A DNA stretch of 64,000 bases from Symbiodinium kawagutii (lineage: Eukaryota; Sar; Dinophyceae; Suessiales; Symbiodiniaceae). Location of the stretch: the NCBI GenBank assembly GCA_009767595.1, contig VSDK01010069.1:48245-112244 (forward strand), read 5' to 3'. How positions within the stretch are numbered: position 1 is the first letter of the stretch; every line of letters begins with the position of its first letter. Positions 26,001-35,200 of this stretch are shown one piece after another. Under the pieces are notes generated by a model. That model worked only from the letters and a program-made list of their open reading frames with translations. It was not told the origin of the DNA and searched no databases. The position numbers and the translations under genes were made by a program.

Positions 26001-29000
26001 AAGCCACCATAATAATCCATAACATGCAAAGATTTGCAGAAGTTGGTGAATTGTAGGACTTGTCAAGCACCCAGGTGAGACTGGGGGGAAACCATGCACC
26101 TTTAGGACGCCAGCAGAGAAGCCATACCTGTGCTGTGCACAAGACGTGCTGCTGAAGGAAAGCGTCAGTTCGGAGGCGTGCAAATGACACAGTAATTCCA
26201 GTCTCACGGTGTTTTATTGGCATTTATTGGCCTACGTTCATCCGCTCTGTATTTGCCCGAGATTTTGCTGATCTTTCGCTGAACACTTCGCACAGGAAGG
26301 ACTGCGAGAACTTCAAGCTGGCGAATGCTTGGAACTTCTTGAAGGTCCAAAGGAGGAGATTACACCAGCAGTCCAAGTCGTCTTTCTAAAATCCACCCCG
26401 GGCCCCCTTTCAGTTCACCCCCTAGCAAAGTTACATTGCGTAAGTTAACTGTGTGTTTTTCATTGTTTTCCATCATTTTCTTCAAGTGATCTTAGTCTTG
26501 CGAATCAACTGCGGTAGTTGACAACGAACAGAGAATGATCTCAGATGGAAGTTTCATTATAGTAGTGGGATTGGCGTGTGTTGAGTATTGCTCAACAATG
26601 ATCGTAGATATGATATTTGCATGACGGCTCAAGCGGGGATTTGAGGATTGCTAATCGCGGAAGTGTGGATTTATGTCTTCAAACCAATTACAGGTTGCAG
26701 TTGAAACCAAAACGAATTAATCAGAAAGCTAGCCAAAAACCCTTCCCTGATGATAGCATACATCTCATCTTTTACAGGCAGTGTTTATATGCTTTACATT
26801 GTTTTACTAAATTAGATCCAAATTAGATCCACTGTAGATCCGGGGTTGGCTCGCTTTGTTCGCCGGTTGTCCCCCATCATGGCCGGACAGATCAGTGAAT
26901 CGTTGTGACACGAAACCCAGCAGCAGATCCCTCGGAGGAGCTGTTGGGCGCAGAACTGCGTCTTCGCGGTGTCTCGTGTAGCGAGGAGATCAGTGCCTTG
27001 TCATGTGATCCTTCGATGGTGGGACCGCCATGGACCGCCATGTTTGATGCCGGACGGTTTCTGATTTGAAGGCTGCCAGATCTGCCAGTGAACAACTTGC
27101 ATACCTTGCTTTTGTGAGACAGGTTGAGACCCAAGCAAGTTTCTCTGATTGGAGGATGATTGCCATGCATGCCGAGTGTAAATTATATGAATTGCTGATG
27201 TGTGTGGCATGCAAAGTCGCTGTCGTGTTTGACTAGAGACTGCTGGACTCGTTTGCTCAGGTGGGTGGTTGCAAATTCGCAGTCAGAATGGAGAGGTGGT
27301 GGCAGAAGAGCAGAAGAACGTCTCTCTGAAGCAGATGAATTGCTTTCTTTTCTCAATTCTTCAATTTCAATTGCCATTCTCTGCGGAAGGAAAAAATTGA
27401 AACATGTTGAAACCCTTTCCAAAGGTACCTCCCAAGGGCTGCACGATCTGCATGGCCTCAGGTCTACAAATGCATCAGCCCCATTGTAACAAGCTCAGTG
27501 TCTTGCAGCCCCAGCTGCTTGAAAGCACCGCTGAGCCAAGGCCATGACAGATATTGACGACCTGGCAAGCTGCTCGATGCTGCGCAAGATTGAAGTTGGA
27601 GAAGCCTTGGAGATGCTTTCTGAAGGTGGCTGACCTAGCATTGAGGAGTCTGAAGCACAGGGTTTTGGTATGTTTTAGTTCAAGCTGTTGACCATTAACA
27701 TCCATGAACCACTACTTCAATCAAATCATTGAGAGCATTCTAGCACAAAGAATCACAATTTATGTCAATTTGGGGCATATTTCAAGACCATTTAGACCAT
27801 TTATATAGGGCATTCTTTTGTTAACCATGGCATTTCAAGAATCAGAGCAAGAATCACTCCCGCTCCGCCAGGCACTGAGCGACGGATGTTTCGAGCATGC
27901 AAGGATGGTGCCGAGGCAAAGAAGGAGAAAGCAAAGAATGGAGAAAAAAAGAAATGTCTAGATGTTTCTGTCTTTTCTGTGGGCATTAATTTCTGTTTTT
28001 GATTTTTTTACACATCTAGAAAATAGAAATGAATGCTTTTTTCACTGAAATTCGTTGAAATTCACCAGGATTTTTTCATTTGATTCAACCTGATGCTTGT
28101 TCTTCACATGGATCAAAAGATCCGTTTTTTTTTTTGCTTTACAAGACACACAGCCCAACAGAAAAGTGGTCGAGCCTTTTCTTGTCCGTCTTATCCCCTC
28201 ATGCTGGCCTTTTGGACGGCTTACACAGGCTACTTTGGGCCCCTCATCCCGCCACACCTGGCTATTGGCCCATCTTGGGACCAACCCTGGTCCATGTTGG
28301 TTTTCATGTGGTGGTCCCATGCTGTCCTGGGGTCGGCCTGTATTGGGCAATGTTCCACCAATCTTGCCATTTCACGTTTCAAAAGCATTCAAAAGCAGTT
28401 CATGGAGCTTTTGCCGCCTGGCAGCTGCAAGATGCAAGATATGAAAAGCTGTCCACCCGCTGGGTGTGTGGGCATTGGCTTTGGTCATGTTTTTTTCGTT
28501 TGTTTGGTACAATTTTGCATCTGAGTGCTGCGACAAGCTGATCTGGCATTTGGCGCACGGAGACACGCAAGCTGAGAAGCTGTCCACTCATGTCGCCAAA
28601 TGGGCTGAATGCCGTCGGAAATAGTTACTTCGCAATCTTCGCAGTGACCCTCGGTTTATCGGCTGCCGATCAAAGCGTTTCGAATTCGCATGGCCTCACA
28701 TGGTTTTTTTCTCCAAGTTGCTTGCAACAAAACTTGTCATCTGCAAGCCCTCACCCTTGGATGCACGTGGATGTCTAAATATGTGTTTGTTTGTTCCTTA
28801 AGTTGCTGTACGTACTTAGTTGATTCTATGTTTCTATCGTTCAAATGTAGCAGACAAAATGGCAAAATAAAAAACAAAAGGCACACATTCACACACGGAG
28901 AGATTTGGAATTGTCTTCATTGACAGCTACTGACAAGTCTGAGTCGTCACCCTCGCATGCCGTAAAAACTATAGGATCCAGGATCTCTCTTCACAAGATG

Positions 29001-29781
29001 GTTGCATGCAGAATGGGATCCTTTCAACAAGCTGCTTTCTGCCGCAGGGGTGGGTCACAATTGTCGGAAGTCAAGGAAAAGCCTACCTGAAGCCTGCCTC
29101 CAGACAGCATCAAGCCATACCGTATAATAGTTCAGAGGTGTCGTTTGGCATGGCTGTGATCCCAGGTGGCGAAGCATTACATTTGCCGCCAAGCCAGTCC
29201 AGTTCATTCCGGCCTCGGTGCTGAGAGTGGTGTTTTGCACGTGCTGATGCCTGGGGAAGCATTCATGGCTTTCGAGGATCCAAAGGACCGAGAGAGAAGA
29301 GAGAGGGAAGAGAGTGAGAAGAGCAAGAAGAGGGAGAGAGAATGCACAGTGCAAACGAAGTACTCTGCATCCGCGCAAGACCAATTGAATCATTCAGACT
29401 GAAAATGCATGATGCTAAACCCGGAGCATGGCTCTGAGGAGGTATGTGGTGGTGAGTACCTTGGCTCATATATTTTTTGCGTACACAGGTGTTCACCGAG
29501 AAGCATCACATCCCAGCCTTGGCTCTTCCATGTGGCAGGGTCACGGCGATCATTCGCATACAGCTACTTTGCGGTTGGCCAGGTTTTGCAGCGTTGTTTC
29601 TGTTGCGTTCATTATGTTGACTCTGGAGGGGCCTAAGTAGTCAGTTGCAGACTTTCTTTAGCTTGTGACGTGTTGTACGCCTGTGAAGGCGGACCGTAAT
29701 CACCGCAGACAAAGCCACGACCGGCACGATCAATAGCAGTGGTAGTAGCAGTGACACCAGCCAGAAAGACGACAACAACAA

Positions 29782-29812
<31 letters not shown>

Positions 29813-30210
29813 AACAAAGCGCATGGCAGCCATGGCAACAAAGACACTGGCAGCTGCAAAACATTGCGAAATCATACAAGCAAAATGAGGGCAACAACTG
29901 CGACAAGCACAAGGACATGTATATTGTCAGCAACAACTATGTCAGCAATGACAATGGCAGCAACAACTACATCAATCAAACGAGCAAACAACCAATCAAT
30001 CAAACAATCATTTAAACAAACGATCAAACAATTAAAACACGAGCACACCATCAACAACTACGACAAGGGCAACGACAGAGGCCGCACCAGCGGCCTCGAC
30101 AATAGCAGCAGCAATAGCAACAACCACAACAACAGCATCAACAATGGCAGCAACATGCAGCAACAACAGCAATNNNNNNNNNNNNNNNNNNNNNNNNNNN
30201 NNNNNNNNNN

Positions 30211-30298
<88 letters not shown>

Positions 30299-30300
30299 GC

Positions 30301-30346
<46 letters not shown>

Positions 30347-32240
30347 CCAACAGCAACAACAACAACAACAACACCAGCAAACACAAAAGCAATCGCAATG
30401 ACAGAGGCAGCGACAGGGGCATGTAACCATGAGGGCAGCAAACATGACAGCAACTACACCAGAAACATCGGCAATGACAATGGCAATCATAACAATGGCA
30501 GCTGGGCAAGGGACGGTGAATAACAGTACTGTAGCAAGAAGAACAACATGACAAAATATGAACGCCGGTGATGAAAAAAGCACAGCAAAAACTACAGCAG
30601 CAACAACAACGACGACGGCATCAAGAATGGCAAGAACCGCAAACAACAGCGACAACACCAATCACAACGGCAACGAAACCGACGGTGACAGTGGAGACGA
30701 CAAGGACTCCAACAACGCAAGATAGCAAGAGGAGGCGCAACAGCAGCAACTATGGGTGCAACATCAACGGCCTCATAGTCATCAACAACCACAACCACAA
30801 TGACAACCACAACACAGCAACGACGACAAGCCCGTGACGCGAGGCAGCTGTCAGTCTACAGAGTTCGGGCAGTGAAGGCACTGCGCAGTCGCGGTTTGGC
30901 CGGCTTGAAAGATCTTTTGATTGCATACATTTGCACATGGAGATGCGTATAATGCATCTGTATGTGTAAATGTGTACATATGTGCAAGTACTTAAATAGA
31001 TGAATAAATAAATGAATGCATATACTTGCATGTATCTATATATGTGTACATTTGCGTTTATACATATGTGTAAAAACATGTATAGTGGCCCCAAAATAGA
31101 TAGAAAAGTGTTTCCAGGGTTCCGGAACCCTGGAAAACGGGGGATTGCTGCGGGGTGCAAAAACCCTAGGTTTTTGAACATTTTGACCTAGGACTGGCGA
31201 ACCCCGGAAGAAAACAGGCAAAAACTCAGGGAAAATGACCCCCCGCCCTGGAAAACGGAGGATTGTTGCGGAGAAACATCACTTGGTTTACCAAAAAAAC
31301 AACAAAAACTGAAAATTTGCATTCAGTTGCACATTTAAAAAACGAAGCATACATACAAATGCAAAACTCTACACAAACCATGCGTTCAGCTGCACCAAGC
31401 ACAAGAACATGCAAACAAATGCAAAATTCAACAAAGAAGCTCATTCAGGTGCACAAACCAAACCACATTAGCAAAGATATGTTGTTTTTTCCCGGGTTTT
31501 AGTCATTTCTTTTATTTGTTTTCACATTTGTTGCGAGAATACCAGCACGAAACAAAAGATAGAAAAGTCTTCGCCCAAGTTCTTTGTCAAAAACTTTCAT
31601 GTTGGAAGGTTTTTCCTGAACCTGGTGGTGGAATATTAAAGATAGAAAAGTTCATTCTATTCAAAACGTGTTTTTTTTGAGGATTTTAATCATAAATCTA
31701 ACTTGGCTTGACAGTTGTGCGAGAATACCAGCACGAAACAAAAGATAGAAAAGTGCACGCTCAAGTTCATTGTCAATACATGTCATGTTTGATGTTTTCC
31801 CCAAAAATGTGGAGCAATACAAAAGATAGAAAAGTTTCCAACAATCTACCGTTTTCCAGCTCAGCACTTTTCTATCTATTTTGGGACCACTATATATTTA
31901 TACCGCACATAATTACGATGGAGCTCGAGACCCGGGTGACTCACTGACTTCTTTCGTTTGTTTACAGCATTCTGGGAGGGCGATGGAGTAAGCACATGTA
32001 ACATGTATATGGTTAATGAGTGTGGTGCGATGTTTTATGGGGCGGATGGACTACGAGCGTACAAAGACGCACTGAATCTGTCGCGTGAATTTTTTGTTGA
32101 TGGATTTAGATGGTTGCGTAGAGGTCACCAACCTTCCGTTGGCAGGCGTTCCCTTTCCACACACAGCTAAGGCACGCCACAAAATTCACATGCTTTTCTT
32201 CATCTTAGCTGGTCACGTTTTCATTTAATCATCATTTTTC

Positions 32241-32275
<35 letters not shown>

Positions 32276-35200
32276 TTCATCTTCATCGTCATCATAATCT
32301 TCATCTTCATCCTCATCCTCATCATCATCATAATCATCCTCATCATCTTCATCATCATCATCATCATCATCATCATCTTCATCTTCATCGTCATCATAAT
32401 CTTCATCTTCATCCTCATCCTCATCATCATCATAATCATCCTCATCATCTTCATCATCATCATCATCATCATCATCATCTTCATCTTCATCGTCATCATA
32501 ATCTTCATCTTCATCCTCATCCTCATCATCATCATAATCATCCTCATCATCTTCATCATCATCATCATCATCATCATCATCTTCATCTTCATCGTCATCA
32601 TAATCTTCATCTTCATCCTCATCCTCATCATCATCATAATCATCCTCATCATCTTCATCATCATCATCATCATCATCATCATCTTCATCTTCATCGTCAT
32701 CATAATCTTCATCTTCATCCTCATCCTCATCATCATCATAATCATCCTCATCATCTTCATCATCATCATCATCATCATAATCTTCATCTTCATCCTCATC
32801 CTCATCATCATCATAATCATCCTCATCATCATCATCATAATCATCCTCATCATCTTCATCATCATCATCATCATCATCATAATCATCCTCATCATCTTCA
32901 TCATCATCCTCATCATCATCCTCATCCTCCTCCTCCTCGTCATCTTCATCATCATCGTCATCACCGTGATAGGCCCGTGCGGATCCACTTCGCCGCAGGA
33001 CGGTGCTGAAGGCTACGTTGCCTCTTCCGGAGAGGTGAAGCCTTGGAGCTACTCAGCTGAAGTGGAGCCCATGACATCCATCGCCCTGGCCCGCCACCAA
33101 GGTCCTTGCTACAAGGAGACATGGCGTGCAGTTGGTCTGTGCTTCCGGGGATCCACCACAGAAGATGGGCAATCACGAGTAAGCGAAGATGCAACGCATG
33201 GAATCAAAGGGTTGTTTTTCGATTTAGGTGAACATGCCTGTATGCTTTTTTGCACAATTAAACACGTGGTATCAATATGTGTAATGGCTGTGGGTCAATA
33301 CCCTGTACCCCCAACATGATGAACAGAGTTTCGAAGTGTGTGGATGTCAACCTGCCATAACTTACCTGTTTTGGGGGATGGTTGCTCTTGACCCATGCTA
33401 TGAAGTACCTCGGGAAGTGAACGACACCTGGGATGCTGCACCATGCTGCGCAACTGAGGTTCTTTCCCCTGTGCCTTTGACGCAGGCACTGGAAACCACT
33501 GGCGTAGAATCGGGCATTATCCGAGTGCTGCTTGCTGAAAGTTGGAAGGGAGATGAAGGGAGATAAATGGAGATGAAGGGAGATGATAAAGGGATGTGAG
33601 GGGTTTGATGTGCGCTTTGGCACCTTCTTGAGTACTGAGAAGCTCTGAGTCACTGGGTGATTGGCACGTTCACCAAGGCTTTCTCCCGCTGAGTTGGTCG
33701 ATGCGACTGAACCCGCTTTGGGCGATTGCTCAGGGCAGTTGAGGCGCGGATGCGATGCTGGGAGCACTCCGAAACGTCGATGGCGCTCAGGATCCGATGC
33801 ATCGCAAGGCAGGACATGGCCATTGGTTGGGCAACGGTTCGCCCGAGCTTCAGATTCCAAGGGGTCGGTCCAGTGGAGGTCCAGTGGAGGTCCCGTGTAG
33901 CTCAGGTGACGCGGCTTCCGTGCGGTTGGTTCCCATGGAAGACGAAGAGCCAGGAGGTGGGTCGGCTAACGGGAAAAGGCACAGGTGTTTTCCGATGTTT
34001 TTCCTGACGTAGCATCGACAGCATTGACGAGCTGTGCAATTGCGTTGGGTATATCAATATATTTTATGTTTACAATATGTGTGGTACATGTTTCGCTTCG
34101 TTTATTGATGTATTTTCCCAATGGTGCAAACATTATATCATACACAATTATGACGTATGTATGAGTTGGCACAAGGTGGTATCCCGATCATTGTGGATAC
34201 CTTATCTTGCAAACATGGAGGCTCAGCGTCTGGCCAATCCAAATCGGCAGGCGCGTTGCTGTTTGCCTAGGCAAGTGCCATGGTTCAAAGACATGCAAGC
34301 GCCTTGACCAAAGACAGTATGCAAGCGCCCAACTTCTCGAACTGTTTGAGGCAAAGGTGGAAGTGGTGGCAATCGAACGGCTAGCAGAGAGAGTTGAGGC
34401 ACTGCAGCTGCAGCCTTCCACTAAAGTCCTTGTAGGGAGTCCACCCAGGACTTGTCCTCACTATTTTGCTGTGTTTTGTAGCATCAGCGATTCCCAATCG
34501 TTTGCAGGTTCGTTTTGTTGGCATGTCAGGCAAGTGGCTGCAGTTGCTTCAGACAAAGAGCTGAGAGGATGTTGGCTGCTGGAAAAGGATGGAAAAGTGG
34601 TTCCTGCTGCCATGGCCGAAATGATGAGCAGTAGCTTCACTTGGGTCTGTCCATCAAGAGGATGCGCTCACAGTGTACCTGATTGCCCGAGTGGCATCCA
34701 GTGGCCCTAGTAGACGTACCAGTTGGATGGCTCGCGGCATGAAGATGCTCGCAGCCTCAAACAGACGGCCCCGATAAGGCCTGAATGCTGCCCTTCTTCG
34801 TGGTGCAGAAGAGGCAGGTTTTGAGTTCACAAGGTGCATTATGGTGCATTTCAAGGACTAATCCCACTGCTTAGATCTGCTTAGATCTGCTTAGGCTGTC
34901 AAGAAGAAACAGGAATTGGAAGAACAGCTGGCAGATTCTGCCATTCTTCAGGACCAGATCCTCGGCAAAGAAACTTTGACCGCGGAAGCTGACGGTCTCG
35001 TATAGTCGTGTCATGTCTTCACCCATGGGTACCACAAGTAATGTAGACACAGGATTAATAAACCCCTGGTTGATTAATAGGGGGTATCATTAATCCTGGG
35101 TCAACATTATCCAGAAGTTGTTTGATTTGTTTGTATTTGTAGCTCTCGTGGGCTCAGGAAACTCTACGTCAGTTTCCCAGAGACGTCCAGAGACTTTCCA

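Noticed and set aside
26608..26634. Second possible spliced-leader relic (GGCTCAAG at 26627)
   Set aside because: Only the last 8 bases and a CAT upstream match; no gene start follows, so a chance match is likely.
29864..30661. Possible Q/N/T-rich prion-like protein
   Set aside because: Explained by the CAA array; frames are interrupted by a gap and no non-repeat conserved sequence or splice support was found.
32221..32988. 255-residue M/K/R frame on the - strand
   Set aside because: Produced by the 102-bp CAT-derived repeat; no non-repeat protein sequence attached.
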